Positions 15,511 to 24,473 of a DNA stretch of 44,400 bases are shown in pieces; within the stretch, counting starts at the first letter, position 1; each line of letters opens with the position of its first letter. Below the pieces are notes generated by a model that searched no databases, was not told where the DNA came from, and saw nothing but the letters and a program-made list of their open reading frames with translations. The stretch covers positions 1 to 44,400 of IMG/VR virus record IMGVR_UViG_3300050010_000071; one strand, given 5' to 3'. The DNA comes from a virus. The translations under genes and the position numbers were made by a program.

Positions 15511-15948
15511 ATGGCGATTGTCGCATTCGACTACAGCCTGTGGTCCGCACGTTACCCCGAGTTGGCGGCATCCGTGCAGCCGGCGACGGCCGCAGCGTAT
15601 TGGGCAGAGGCTGGGCTTTACTGCGACAACACGGCATGCAGCGTCATCACAGACGACAGTGCGGGCGGTCAGCGGGCGATGTTGCTCGGCATGGTGACTG
15701 CCCACATTGCCGCCATCAACGCACCGCTGAACGGCCAGCCGGCTTCGACCCTGGTCGGCCGGATCAGCAACGCGACCGAGGGCAGCGTCACGGTGGCGAC
15801 CCAGAACGACTATCCGGCCGGCACCGTTCAGTGGTGGCAGCAGACCAAATACGGCGCGGCGTTCTGGGCGGCAACGCCCCAGTTCCGCACCGCTCGCTAT
15901 GTCCACGGCCCGCGCGCCCAATACAACGGGCTTGGCCGCAGATGGTAG
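15511..15948 (+). CDS. Head-tail connector (DUF4054)
   Basis: The 145-aa protein matches DUF4054: FDYSLWSARYPELAASVQPA, AAYWAEAGLYCDN, LLGMVTAHIAAINAP, VGRISNATEGSVTVATQNDY and WWQQTKYGAAFWAATPQF. It is an adaptor-type connector under the portal. It overlaps the next gene by 7 bp. Confidence 0.88.
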   Translation: MAIVAFDYSLWSARYPELAASVQPATAAAYWAEAGLYCDNTACSVITDDSAGGQRAMLLGMVTAHIAAINAPLNGQPASTLVGRISNATEGSVTVATQNDYPAGTVQWWQQTKYGAAFWAATPQFRTARYVHGPRAQYNGLGRRW

Positions 15949-16490
15949 CTAAGGCATTCACGGGCGGCGACAAGCTGACCGCGCAGCTCAACGAGATGGC
16001 CGCGAAGCTGAACAAGAAGGGGACGCTTGAGGTCGGGTGGATGGCGGATACCGATGTTTATCCCGATGGCACCAACACCGCTATGGTGGCCGCAATTCAA
16101 GAGTTCGGCGCTCCCGGAGCATCTATTCCTCCGCGCCCGTTCTTTCGGCCGATGATCGCCAAGGAAAGCGGCGGCTGGGGCGACACCATCGAAAAACAGC
16201 TTGTCGCCACGAACTACGACACCGACGCCACGCTCGGCCGCATGGGCGAGGAAATCTCCGGGCAGCTTCAGGAGTCCATCCAGGCCGTTGACAGCCCGCC
16301 ACTCTCGCCGATCACGCTGATGCTCAAGAAGATGCGCAGCAAAGACCAAAGTCTTGTCGTTACCGGCAAGGTAGTTGGTGAGGCCGCCGCGCGGGTGAAG
16401 GCCGGCGACGACTACAGTGGTCAATCCGAGAAGCCCCTTATCGACACCGGCCACCTCTGGCAGAGCGTCAAGTACACGGTGAAGTCATGA
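15942..16490 (+). CDS. Neck / tail completion protein (HK97 gp10-like)
   Basis: 182 aa from the ATG at 15942, which overlaps the stop of the DUF4054 gene. Contains FGAPGASIPPRPFFRPMIA, the typical P-R-P-F-F motif of this neck protein group, then ESIQAVDSPPLSPITLMLKK and DTGHLWQSVKYTV near the end. Such proteins complete the neck or tail junction. Coupled to the next gene by ATGA. Confidence 0.75.
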   Translation: MVAKAFTGGDKLTAQLNEMAAKLNKKGTLEVGWMADTDVYPDGTNTAMVAAIQEFGAPGASIPPRPFFRPMIAKESGGWGDTIEKQLVATNYDTDATLGRMGEEISGQLQESIQAVDSPPLSPITLMLKKMRSKDQSLVVTGKVVGEAAARVKAGDDYSGQSEKPLIDTGHLWQSVKYTVKS

Positions 16491-16864
16491 ACCTGCACGC
16501 CATCGCCCTATCAGCCGTCGCCGCGATCAACCCGTGCGTCACGGCGACCATCCGGCGATCAACCGGCTACACGACTGCGGACGATGGCTCGCGGACCCCA
16601 TCCTATGCCAAGCCGGCACGGGTTCAAGTCCAGGTTCAATCGCTCCAGTACAATGATTTGATCATGACGGACGGCCTCGATATCCAGGGCGAGCGCCGGG
16701 CGATGTACATCAATGGCAATTGGGACGGCGTAGTCCGCGCCGATCAAACTGGGGGCGATCTCATTACGCTGCCGGATGGAAGCGTTTGGCTGGTGGCAAT
16801 GGTGCTTGAGAACTGGGCGTCGGTTGATGGTTGGGTCAAGGTGGCGGTGACAAGGCAATCATGA
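16487..16864 (+). CDS. Head-tail joining protein, 125 aa
   Basis: Begins in an ATGA overlap. The sequence has VTATIRRSTGYTTADDGSR, VQVQVQSLQYNDLIMTDGL, GERRAMYINGNWDGVVRAD and LPDGSVWLVAMVLENW. I recognise this as a conserved small protein in the neck gene cluster of related myophages. The detailed role is inferred from position. Confidence 0.65.
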   Translation: MNLHAIALSAVAAINPCVTATIRRSTGYTTADDGSRTPSYAKPARVQVQVQSLQYNDLIMTDGLDIQGERRAMYINGNWDGVVRADQTGGDLITLPDGSVWLVAMVLENWASVDGWVKVAVTRQS

Positions 16865-17403
16865 GCGCCTCCCTCAGCCTCACTGAAACTCAAGTCCTGA
16901 CAGCGCTGCGCTCGTTCCTGATGCTGGTCTTGCCGACCGGAACCGAAGTTGTGCGCGGACTTGATAATCGCGTACCGGAACCGTCCGGCGTCAACTTCGT
17001 AGTCATGACTCCCGTCTTGCGTGCACGGCTGGAGACTAACACTACGACGTTCCAGGACAACTATCCGGTGTCTGCTGGACTGCGAACAGACCTTCAGCCA
17101 ATAAAGCTAACTGTTCAGATCGATGTACACGGACCACAAGCAGCGGATAACACTCAAATCATCACCACACTTTGGCGCTCGGAATGGGCGACTATCCAGT
17201 TTGCCGCTTCCGGGTATGACGTAGTTCCTCTGTACACGGACGAACCGAAGCAGCTGCCGTATCTGAACGGAGAGCAACAGGTTGAGATCCGCTGGGTCAT
17301 AGATGCTGTGATGCAGACCAATCCTGTCGTTACAACCACGCAGGATTTCGCGGCTTCTCTGGTTGCTGGTGTCATCAGTGTGGACGCTGAATATCAACCC
17401 TAG
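16861..17403 (+). CDS. Tail terminator-like neck protein, 180 aa
   Basis: Begins in an ATGA overlap at 16861. Contains TQVLTALRSFLMLVLPTGTE, VVRGLDNRVPEPSGVNFVVM and EQQVEIRWVIDAVMQTNPVV. This pattern belongs to phage neck/terminator proteins that precede DUF3383 sheath genes. It probably caps the tail tube. The next gene follows after a 35-bp gap with its own ribosome-binding site. Confidence 0.7.
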   Translation: MSASLSLTETQVLTALRSFLMLVLPTGTEVVRGLDNRVPEPSGVNFVVMTPVLRARLETNTTTFQDNYPVSAGLRTDLQPIKLTVQIDVHGPQAADNTQIITTLWRSEWATIQFAASGYDVVPLYTDEPKQLPYLNGEQQVEIRWVIDAVMQTNPVVTTTQDFAASLVAGVISVDAEYQP

Positions 17404-17438
17404 TCTAGACGACTCTGCACCGCTTGGAGCCAAAATCC

Positions 17439-19592
17439 ATGTCCACCATCCCCGCCTCACAGATCGTTAACGTAGTCCCGAACGTCATCTCGGCGAGCGG
17501 TAATGGACTGGTCATGAATGGCCTTGTCTTGTCCAATTCTGGCCGCGTCCCGATTGGGTCAATCCTGTCGTTCCCTACTGCGCTTTCGGTCGCCGGTTAT
17601 TTCGGCGCCAACAGCAAAGAAGCAGCCATCGCGTCGGTCTACTTCGCTGGCTACAACGGCGCCACCCTGTCGCCGGGGTCGATCCTGCTCGCTACCTATC
17701 CCCAGGCCGCACAGGCCGCGTGGCTCCGGGGCGGCACCGTATCGGGCTTGAGCCTGTCGCAAATCCAGGCGATCAACGGCACGTTCTCGGTCGTGGTTGA
17801 CGGCTACACACACACCGGGTCTGTCAGCCTTGCGTCGGCGTCATCGTTCTCGACCGCCGCCACCCTTCTCAACGCCGCGATCACCGCCAGCGAGCCGGTG
17901 CAGGCCAACGTCACAGGCACCCTCGGCGGTATCGTTACTGGCGCCATCGCGGCCAACTCCTGCACCGCGGCAATCGCCAATACCGTGATGACCGTCTCGG
18001 CCGTCGTGGCGGGCACCGTCCTGGCTCCGGGCCAAACCATCACAGGCACCAGCGTCGCGGCCGGCACCACCATAGTCAGCCAGCTTACCGGCACTGCGGG
18101 CGGCACGGGCACCTATCTGGTCAGCATCAGCCAGACCATCGTGTCCGAGACGATCACCGCGACTGGCGGCGGGTTTACGGTGTCCGCAGTGACGAGCGGA
18201 GCTTTGGCGGTCGGCCAAACCCTTACCGGTTCGGGTGTCACCGCCGGCACCACGATTACCGCGCTTGGCACGGGCACGGGCGGCACGGGCACCTACGCTG
18301 TGTCCGTCAGCCAGACCGTCGCCAGCGAGACCGTCAACGCAACCGGAACCAATCTGATCGTTTCGGCGGTGTCGAGCGGCGTCCTGGCGGTCGGCCAAAC
18401 CATCACGGGCACCAGCATCCCGGCCGGTGCCGTCATCACCGCTCAGGTATCGGGTACGGCTGGCGGTGTTGGCGTCTATACCGTAGCGGCGGCAGGCGCC
18501 TACTACGTCGCGTCGGAGGCTCTCGTGGCGTCAGCCACCGCCCCGGCTGTGACCTACGACAGCACTGCTCAGTCGTTCGTTGTCACGTCGGGGATCGCCG
18601 GCACCGCGTCTACCATCGCCTACGCTAGCGGCGTTCTTGCAGTCTCCCTGTACCTGACCAGCGCAACCGGCGCCGTGCTCAGCCAGGGGGCCGCCGCCGC
18701 CACGCCGTCGGCGTTCATGTCGAGCGTCATCGCACAGACCACCAACTTCGCAACATTCATGACCGCATTCGATCCCGACGCTCTGGGCAGTACCGGCAAT
18801 GCGCAGAAGCAGTTGTTCGCGGCATGGAACGCCACTCAAAACAATGAGTTTGCATATGTGTGTTGGGACGCGGATATCACCCCAACAGCCAGCACGGCAG
18901 CTACGTCGAGCCTTGGCTATATCTTGACCCAAAATAGCACTTCGGGAACTATCCTGATCTATGAACCGACTGACCTTTATTTGGCGCCGTTCGTCTGCGG
19001 CATGGTCGCGGCCATCAACTTCACACAGACCAATGGCCGCCCGACTTTGGCGTTCAAAGGTCAGTCCGGTCTTGGGACCAGCGTCAACGACCCGGTGACT
19101 GCGGCGAACCTGATTGCCAACGGATATAATTTCTACGGGAATTATGCCAACGCCAACAATTCTTGGCAGTTCCTCTATCCCGGCAGCATCACCGGCAAGT
19201 TCAAATGGGCCGATAGCTACGTCAATCAGATTTGGCTGAACAACGCCCTGCAAAACTCGCTGATGGCGCTCCTGACCACCGTCAACAGCGTGCCCTATAA
19301 CTCATTGGGCTACGGCCTGATCCGCTCGGCCCTGACCGATCCGATCAACGCCGCGCTGAACTACGGCGCGATGCGTGCCGGCGTCCCCCTGTCAGCACTT
19401 CAGGCCGCGGAAGTCAACGCTGCGGCTGGGTTGCCTATTGACCAAATCCTGTACTCTCAGGGCTACTATATCCAAGTCCTGCCGGCGACCGCCGCGGTGC
19501 GGGCGCTGCGCCAGTCCCCTCCGATTACCGTGTGGTATATGGACGGGCAGTCGGTGCAGCAGATCTCCCTCTCCAGCACTGAGGTAATGTAA
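17439..19592 (+). CDS. Tail sheath protein (DUF3383) with inserted beta-repeat modules
   Basis: A 717-aa protein with ATG at 17439 behind GGAG. The DUF3383 core is split. The N-terminal part has ASQIVNVVPNVISASGNGL and FGANSKEAAIASVYFAGYNG. The C-terminal part has ATQNNEFAYVCWDAD, RPTLAFKGQSGLGTSVNDPV and GSITGKFKWADSYVNQIWLN. Between about residues 180 and 365 lie three Gly/Thr-rich modules, for example GTAGGTGTYLVSISQTIVSE and GTGGTGTYAVSVSQTVASET. These resemble the insert in the cement protein. DUF3383 proteins are usually about 500 aa, so the excess matches the insert. The sheath contracts to drive the tube through the cell envelope. Confidence 0.9.
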   Translation: MSTIPASQIVNVVPNVISASGNGLVMNGLVLSNSGRVPIGSILSFPTALSVAGYFGANSKEAAIASVYFAGYNGATLSPGSILLATYPQAAQAAWLRGGTVSGLSLSQIQAINGTFSVVVDGYTHTGSVSLASASSFSTAATLLNAAITASEPVQANVTGTLGGIVTGAIAANSCTAAIANTVMTVSAVVAGTVLAPGQTITGTSVAAGTTIVSQLTGTAGGTGTYLVSISQTIVSETITATGGGFTVSAVTSGALAVGQTLTGSGVTAGTTITALGTGTGGTGTYAVSVSQTVASETVNATGTNLIVSAVSSGVLAVGQTITGTSIPAGAVITAQVSGTAGGVGVYTVAAAGAYYVASEALVASATAPAVTYDSTAQSFVVTSGIAGTASTIAYASGVLAVSLYLTSATGAVLSQGAAAATPSAFMSSVIAQTTNFATFMTAFDPDALGSTGNAQKQLFAAWNATQNNEFAYVCWDADITPTASTAATSSLGYILTQNSTSGTILIYEPTDLYLAPFVCGMVAAINFTQTNGRPTLAFKGQSGLGTSVNDPVTAANLIANGYNFYGNYANANNSWQFLYPGSITGKFKWADSYVNQIWLNNALQNSLMALLTTVNSVPYNSLGYGLIRSALTDPINAALNYGAMRAGVPLSALQAAEVNAAAGLPIDQILYSQGYYIQVLPATAAVRALRQSPPITVWYMDGQSVQQISLSSTEVM

Positions 19593-19593
19593 C

Positions 19594-20037
19594 ATGGCAT
19601 CTATCACTTCCGCCAACAGCACCTTCGTCTTGTCGATCGCGGGGCTGTATACGGTCCCGCAGGCACTCCAAGGCTACGCCTCCGACGATGCGTTCTCGAC
19701 CGAGGCTATCGAGATCGCCGAGACCAAGATGGGTGTCGATGGCGTGTTCAGTGCTGGCTGGATCCCCCAGATCATCAAGCAGACCATCAACCTGCAAGCG
19801 GACTCGGCCAGCAACACGCTGTTCGAGACGTGGTATCAGGCACAGATTGCGGCCAAAGATGTCTACTGGGCCAAGGCTGTGATCACACTGCCGTCGGTCG
19901 GCAAGGCTTACACCTTGATTAACGGCATCCTGAAGTCCCACACCCCGATTGCCGATGTCAAGAAGACCCTCAATCCTCGCAAATACATGCTGGAATGGGG
20001 CGCTGTCGCGGCGGTTCCGATCTCGACGGGGGACTAA
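19594..20037 (+). CDS. Tail tube protein (DUF3277)
   Basis: The 147-aa protein begins 1 bp after the sheath stop. It contains STFVLSIAGLYTVPQALQGY, ALQGYASDDAFSTEAIEIAE, ETKMGVDGVFSAGWIPQIIK and LFETWYQAQIAAKDVYWAKA, which match the DUF3277 tube family. It polymerises inside the sheath. Confidence 0.9.
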   Translation: MASITSANSTFVLSIAGLYTVPQALQGYASDDAFSTEAIEIAETKMGVDGVFSAGWIPQIIKQTINLQADSASNTLFETWYQAQIAAKDVYWAKAVITLPSVGKAYTLINGILKSHTPIADVKKTLNPRKYMLEWGAVAAVPISTGD

Positions 20038-20040
20038 TCC

Positions 20041-20496
20041 ATGGCACGCAAGACGCTTACCGTCACGATTGACGCTCCGGGTCGCGACCAGGGCAAAGTA
20101 TTTACCCTCCGTGAAATGCCTGCGTCGCAGGCCGAGAAATGGGCCGCTCGGGCGCTCCTGGCGCTCGCGCGTTCCGGCGTCGAGATCCCCGACAACATCG
20201 CCTCGGCGGGGCTGGCAGGTATCGCCTATCTCGGCATCAAGGCGTTTGCCGGGCTTCGGTTTGATGATGCGGAGCCGTTGCTCGACGAGATGTTCCGGTG
20301 CATCACCTTTGTCCCTGATCCAATGCGTCCGAATATCGTCCGTGGATTGATCGAGGATGACATTGAAGAGGTGGCGACCAGGATTAAGTTGCGGGCCGAG
20401 TTGTTCACTCTTCATACGGGTTTTTCTTTTCCCGCCGCCAACTCGACCTCAACCCCGGAGGCGGCGGGCAAGACCGGACTTGGGCTGAATACCTGA
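20041..20496 (+). CDS. Tail assembly chaperone, zero-frame product (G-like)
   Basis: 151 aa. Lies between tube and tape-measure genes, where tail chaperones always occur. Contains LREMPASQAEKWAARALLAL, LAGIAYLGIKAFAGLRFDDA and EPLLDEMFRCITFVPDP. The last 24 codons after GGGTTTT (20418-20424) look like low-quality sequence (SFPAANSTSTPEAAGK), while the -1 frame looks like real protein. This is the normal sign of programmed frameshifting. Confidence 0.88.
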   Translation: MARKTLTVTIDAPGRDQGKVFTLREMPASQAEKWAARALLALARSGVEIPDNIASAGLAGIAYLGIKAFAGLRFDDAEPLLDEMFRCITFVPDPMRPNIVRGLIEDDIEEVATRIKLRAELFTLHTGFSFPAANSTSTPEAAGKTGLGLNT

Positions 20497-20648
20497 ACGT
20501 CCCGCACTCCATCGGCGCGGTAGTCTCAAGTCGGCTGGCGACGCTGGCAGAGTTGGACTCCGTACTTGGGGCTGAAGACCTGTATCTGCTGCTGGAGATA
20601 CTGTCAGTTGACAATTACAACCGACAGCTTGCAGAAGCGAAAGGATAA
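20041..20648 (+). CDS. Tail assembly chaperone -1 frameshift fusion (GT-like)
   Basis: The heptamer G GGT TTT at 20418-20424 fits X XXY YYZ. Slipping by -1 continues translation through RRQLDLNPGGGGQDRTWAEY, then VPHSIGAVVSSRLATLAELD and GAEDLYLLLEILSVDNYNRQ to the TAA at 20646-20648. The fusion would be about 202 aa. The -1 frame has no start codon of its own just after the slip site, and its end leaves only 3 bp before the tape-measure gene. Frameshifted GT fusions bind the tape measure during tail assembly. Confidence 0.82.
20418..20424 (+). promoter_or_regulatory. Slippery heptamer for -1 frameshift
   Basis: GGGTTTT read as G GGT TTT in the zero frame. The GC-rich sequence that follows could fold to stimulate pausing; I did not find one clear structure by eye. 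Confidence 0.75.
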
Positions 20649-20651
20649 TCG

Positions 20652-22658
20652 ATGGCTACTGTGATAGATTCCTTGTTGGTCGAATTGGGTCTTGACCCAA
20701 CTAAATTCACACAGGGGCAGAAGGATGCCGTAGTAGCTCTCAAGAAGATGGAGGAACAGGCTACCAGCACCGCAAAAGAAATGGAGCGGCGCGGGAAGCA
20801 GGCCGCAGAGTTCTTCGGGAACATTATGAAGTCGGTCGCTGAGTTGACCGCGGCATTCTTGAGTCTCGATGCCGTCAAAGGAACGGTAGAGCGGGTCATC
20901 GGCTCCGAAAGCGCACTGCAAGCACTCTCCAGCATCATCAATTCAAGCGCGTCTGATATTGCTGCGTGGGGATCGGCCATTAGCACTACCGTTGGTAAGT
21001 TGGTGGATATCAACCCGGTACTCCGAAGCGCGCAGGAAAAGATTAACGAGTTCTGGGTTGGATCGAACGGCGATGCTTCGGCGGTGACGCAGTTCCAGGG
21101 ATTGACTCGCGCCTTACAAAACGCAGGAAAGTCAGTTCCTGACTCCAGCTTTTATCAGGATTATCTTGATCCAAAGGGAGACCTCCTGGCAAAACTAGGC
21201 AAGGTCCAGCCCTATATTTACGAACTTTACAACTCCGGGAAAGCGGGGCGGACATCGGCATACACGGTCGGTCATCAGTTGGGGTACACCGATGACATGA
21301 TCGCGGCCATGGGGCAGGTCAAAAACTTCTCGTCTCTTCTGGAGAAGGTGCAGAAAGAAAACGGCATCACCGACAGTGGTGCTGAAAAGGCCAAGGAAAT
21401 ATCACAACGGTGGGAGCACATAGGCAACCTGATTCGTGGCGTCGGCAACGCCATAACCGAGACACTATACCCGCCGCTCGATTGGGTATTGAAGCACATG
21501 GAGTCAATACTAAGCCATGTGAATGAGTGGGTACAGGCGAACCCAAAGATCGCGGCTGGTATTGCAGCTATTGGCGTGGCGACGTTTACCGTGATGGGTG
21601 CGCTCGGGGTGCGAGGGCTGTTGACGCGACTGTTCGGCGCCCCTGCGGCTGCGGAGGTTGGTGCTGAAATCGGCGCTGCCGTAGGGGCGGGGCTGCTCGC
21701 ACGGTTCGCTGGTGTCTTGAAAAGCGGATTGGGGCTTGCGCTTAAAGTTGGAATTGCTGATGCAATAGCGGGTGCCCTGGACCCGAGTGACGACTTCGGG
21801 CATTGGATTGAGCGCAACATTCCATGGATGTCTACGCTCAATGACTGGTTCGCTAGGCGCGGCTTGGCTGCACCTAGCGTTCCATACGCTCCGGACGCCG
21901 CGCGGCCCGGTGGGGCATTCTCAGGAGTCCAGGATTGGATTGCTCGGCACCTTGGGCTTTCGCAAGCAACCGCGTCAACGCTTCCCGCCAGCAACGTCAT
22001 TGATGCGATCATTCAGCAAGAGTCCGGCGGGCGGCAGTTCGACAAGAATGGCGAGGCGTTGACCAGTTCAAAGGGCGCCATTGGCATTATGCAACTCACG
22101 CCTGGGGCGGCTGAAGATGCGGCAAAGAGACTTGGCATTGAATATGATCTTGAAAAGCTAAAGACAGATGCTGCGTACAATAGAAAGCTTGGAGAGAATG
22201 AATTTGCATGGGACTTGAACCGCTACAGCGGTGACAGGACGCTTGCGCTTGCTGCGTACAATGCCGGAGCCGGAAATGTCGATAAGTGGCTCAATGCGTA
22301 CGGCGACCCGCGCAAGGGTGGCATTTCTGATGATGCCTGGGGCAAGAGCATCCCGTTCAAAGAAACGCGGGACTACATCAAATCCATCAACAGTATGCTG
22401 GATCGCGCGCCCGCGACCTCGAGTTCCGGGCCGCGCCCCGACCCGTCCCTGGCCACAGGCGCCCGCCCCGCCGCGCAAGGCGCGACCCCGCCCGCCGCCG
22501 GCGGAACCCACACGTCGAGCAATGAAGTGAACATCCAGACTGTGGTCGTTCACACGGCGGCGACTGACGGCGACGGGGTGGCTAAGAGCGTCGCGTCGGC
22601 GCTGAAGCGGCACCTGTACGCCAACCAAGCCAGCTTTGCGTATGGGGGTGTCAGCTGA
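20652..22658 (+). CDS. Tape measure protein with lytic transglycosylase domain
   Basis: A 668-aa protein. The N-terminal half is helical (GLDPTKFTQGQKDAVVALKK and KEMERRGKQAAEFFGNIMKS), with a hydrophobic middle around residues 300-375. A soluble lytic transglycosylase domain lies at about residues 440-590: catalytic Glu in IDAIIQQESGGRQFD, GAIGIMQLTPGAAEDAA and LALAAYNAGAGNVDKWL. A Pro/Ala-rich linker and a C-terminal tail follow. It sets tail length and, through the transglycosylase, helps open peptidoglycan during injection. For a tape measure it is short, so the tail should be fairly short. Confidence 0.9.
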   Translation: MATVIDSLLVELGLDPTKFTQGQKDAVVALKKMEEQATSTAKEMERRGKQAAEFFGNIMKSVAELTAAFLSLDAVKGTVERVIGSESALQALSSIINSSASDIAAWGSAISTTVGKLVDINPVLRSAQEKINEFWVGSNGDASAVTQFQGLTRALQNAGKSVPDSSFYQDYLDPKGDLLAKLGKVQPYIYELYNSGKAGRTSAYTVGHQLGYTDDMIAAMGQVKNFSSLLEKVQKENGITDSGAEKAKEISQRWEHIGNLIRGVGNAITETLYPPLDWVLKHMESILSHVNEWVQANPKIAAGIAAIGVATFTVMGALGVRGLLTRLFGAPAAAEVGAEIGAAVGAGLLARFAGVLKSGLGLALKVGIADAIAGALDPSDDFGHWIERNIPWMSTLNDWFARRGLAAPSVPYAPDAARPGGAFSGVQDWIARHLGLSQATASTLPASNVIDAIIQQESGGRQFDKNGEALTSSKGAIGIMQLTPGAAEDAAKRLGIEYDLEKLKTDAAYNRKLGENEFAWDLNRYSGDRTLALAAYNAGAGNVDKWLNAYGDPRKGGISDDAWGKSIPFKETRDYIKSINSMLDRAPATSSSGPRPDPSLATGARPAAQGATPPAAGGTHTSSNEVNIQTVVVHTAATDGDGVAKSVASALKRHLYANQASFAYGGVS

Positions 22659-23257
22659 TGGCAAATGGCGTCCCGCCGCTGCTGAACCAAGCCACGGCGA
22701 TTGCAAATACCGTGTCGCTGTTGGTGTCGGACGCACTCTACATTCAGAGTCTGTTTGCGCCGCCGCAATGGGGTGTTGCTGAGGCGGGCAGTAGCTCGTT
22801 TGTTCTCCAGCCTGATTCCGTGATCTCATTCGAGATTAAAGACGAGCTTCGGGTTTCAGACTATCCAATGGAACCAGACGGATTTCAAGCCTACAACAAA
22901 GTGCAAGTTCCCGTTGAAATACGACTAACCATGACGAAGGGCGGGTCAGAAGACGATAGGTCTGCATTTATATCATCGCTTGAGCAAATTACGAACGTCG
23001 TCGATCCGCTCTATGATATCTGGACGCCGGAGCGTGTGTATCCAAACTTTACGATACATCACTACGACTACCGACGATCCGCCACCAACGGCGTCGGATT
23101 GCTGACCGTCGAGGTGTGGTTCGTCTGGATACCGACCGCGCCCAACGCGACGGGCGGTGTTGCTAATCCAGCATCGCCAAGCGGGGCAAGCCCAACAACT
23201 ACCGGCACGGTGCAGCCTCAACCGGCAACTCCGGCCGTAGCTGGCGCGGGGGCGTAA
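22658..23257 (+). CDS. Baseplate/hub-associated protein, 199 aa
   Basis: Starts at the last base of the tape-measure stop (TGATG). It contains QPDSVISFEIKDELRVSDYP, NKVQVPVEIRLTMTKGGSED and VYPNFTIHHYDYRRSATNGV. Proteins like this follow the tape measure in myophages with this gene order and build the tail-baseplate junction. The C-terminal 40 residues are Pro/Ala/Thr-rich and look disordered. Confidence 0.7.
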   Translation: MANGVPPLLNQATAIANTVSLLVSDALYIQSLFAPPQWGVAEAGSSSFVLQPDSVISFEIKDELRVSDYPMEPDGFQAYNKVQVPVEIRLTMTKGGSEDDRSAFISSLEQITNVVDPLYDIWTPERVYPNFTIHHYDYRRSATNGVGLLTVEVWFVWIPTAPNATGGVANPASPSGASPTTTGTVQPQPATPAVAGAGA

Positions 23258-23262
23258 AGGTA

Positions 23263-23613
23263 ATGCAGATCATTCCGATCAACGATGTCTATGCACAGAT
23301 ACTTCAGGTCTCTCTTGACGGACAGAACTGCACCATAAACATTTATCAAAAGCAATATACGGACACAGCGAACCCGACCAGCCCCAATCTTATCGTGTCG
23401 CTGTTCTGTGATGTCTATGTCAATAACGCACTAATCATCGGCGGCGTGATCTGCGAGAACAACAACAAGATAGTCCGAGACGTATATCTTGGGTTCTCTG
23501 GCGATATCGTGTTTTTTGACACCCAGGGAAGTCTCGATCCGACCAGCCCCGGCCTTGGCGTGCGATATCAGTTGGTCTATTTGGAACTATCCGACTTGAA
23601 CGGGATAGGCTGA
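23263..23613 (+). CDS. Baseplate plug protein (Pam3 gp18-like)
   Basis: The 116-aa protein has IPINDVYAQILQVSLDGQNC, INIYQKQYTD and SLFCDVYVNNALIIGGVICE, then DIVFFDTQGSLDPTSPGLG. This matches the small plug protein family seen between hub genes in Pam3/E217-type baseplates. It shares one base with the next start. Confidence 0.75.
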   Translation: MQIIPINDVYAQILQVSLDGQNCTINIYQKQYTDTANPTSPNLIVSLFCDVYVNNALIIGGVICENNNKIVRDVYLGFSGDIVFFDTQGSLDPTSPGLGVRYQLVYLELSDLNGIG

Positions 23614-24473
23614 TGGCCTTTACCAAGAAAGAGATCAGGGTCGATCTCGTAGCGCCGGGCGGGTCGTACAGCTTTGCAGGCCTTAGAACATCCGTTCAAA
23701 TGGAAGACTTCGGCGGTCCTGTTCCGAAAAACGCGAGTATTCGCATCCACGGCGTCAGTAAAGATCACATGGCCGCGTTGTCAACTTTCCAACCGAACGC
23801 GCCTGACCGTCTGTTGAAGACGACCGTCGCCGTTTACGCGGGCGATGCTGAGCACGGGATGCCAGTAGCGTTCTGCGGTCTTGTGGCTGCGTCGTGGGCT
23901 GATATGGTTGGCATGCCGGATGTGGCGCTTCAAATTATCGCCCACGGCATCCCTATCGACGGAATTCTTCCGACATCTGACAACTCATATCCTGGCGACG
24001 TAGCTGTTGCCGACTTTATGGCAACTGTTGCTGGATTGATGGGGCTGAAACTTCACAATAATGGGGTGTCTTCGGTTCTTCACAAGCCACATTTCTGGGG
24101 AACGCCATATGCTCAAATGATTCAATGTGCGGAAGCGGCGCACATAGAGACTAGAATATTTTCGACTGCTGACGGCGGCGGATGGCTCGCCATTTGGCCG
24201 TCTAACGGGGACAACGGGCTTTCGTCGGTTCAGGTGTCGGCCGAGACAGGACTTGTTGGATATCCGTCATTTGATGGTCAATCGGTCACGGTGACAACGC
24301 TCTATAATCCGTTGATAAAATTTGGAACTAAAGTTGTGATCAAAACGGGCTTTCATGCAGCAAATGGAACGATGATTACCAACGGTGGGATCATGCACCA
24401 CATCGAAAGCTACACCCCAAACGGCTCGTGGTTTACACAGGCGACGGGTCGAATGATGGCAGGGGGTGGGTGA
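23613..24473 (+). CDS. Baseplate hub protein
   Basis: The 286-aa protein begins MAFTKKEIRVDLVAPG and includes GLRTSVQMEDFGGPVPKNAS, MAALSTFQPNAPDRLLKTTV and FGTKVVIKTGFHAANGTMIT. It lies between the plug and spike genes, the normal position of the gp27-like hub. The stop overlaps the spike start (TGATG). Confidence 0.78.
   Translation: MAFTKKEIRVDLVAPGGSYSFAGLRTSVQMEDFGGPVPKNASIRIHGVSKDHMAALSTFQPNAPDRLLKTTVAVYAGDAEHGMPVAFCGLVAASWADMVGMPDVALQIIAHGIPIDGILPTSDNSYPGDVAVADFMATVAGLMGLKLHNNGVSSVLHKPHFWGTPYAQMIQCAEAAHIETRIFSTADGGGWLAIWPSNGDNGLSSVQVSAETGLVGYPSFDGQSVTVTTLYNPLIKFGTKVVIKTGFHAANGTMITNGGIMHHIESYTPNGSWFTQATGRMMAGGG

Noticed and set aside
14911-15921. 336-aa minus-strand ORF
   Set aside because: It crosses a terminator and two plus-strand phage genes and has no recognisable motif.
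19525-20415. 296-aa minus-strand ORF
   Set aside because: Antisense to the tube and chaperone genes; no motif and no ribosome-binding context.
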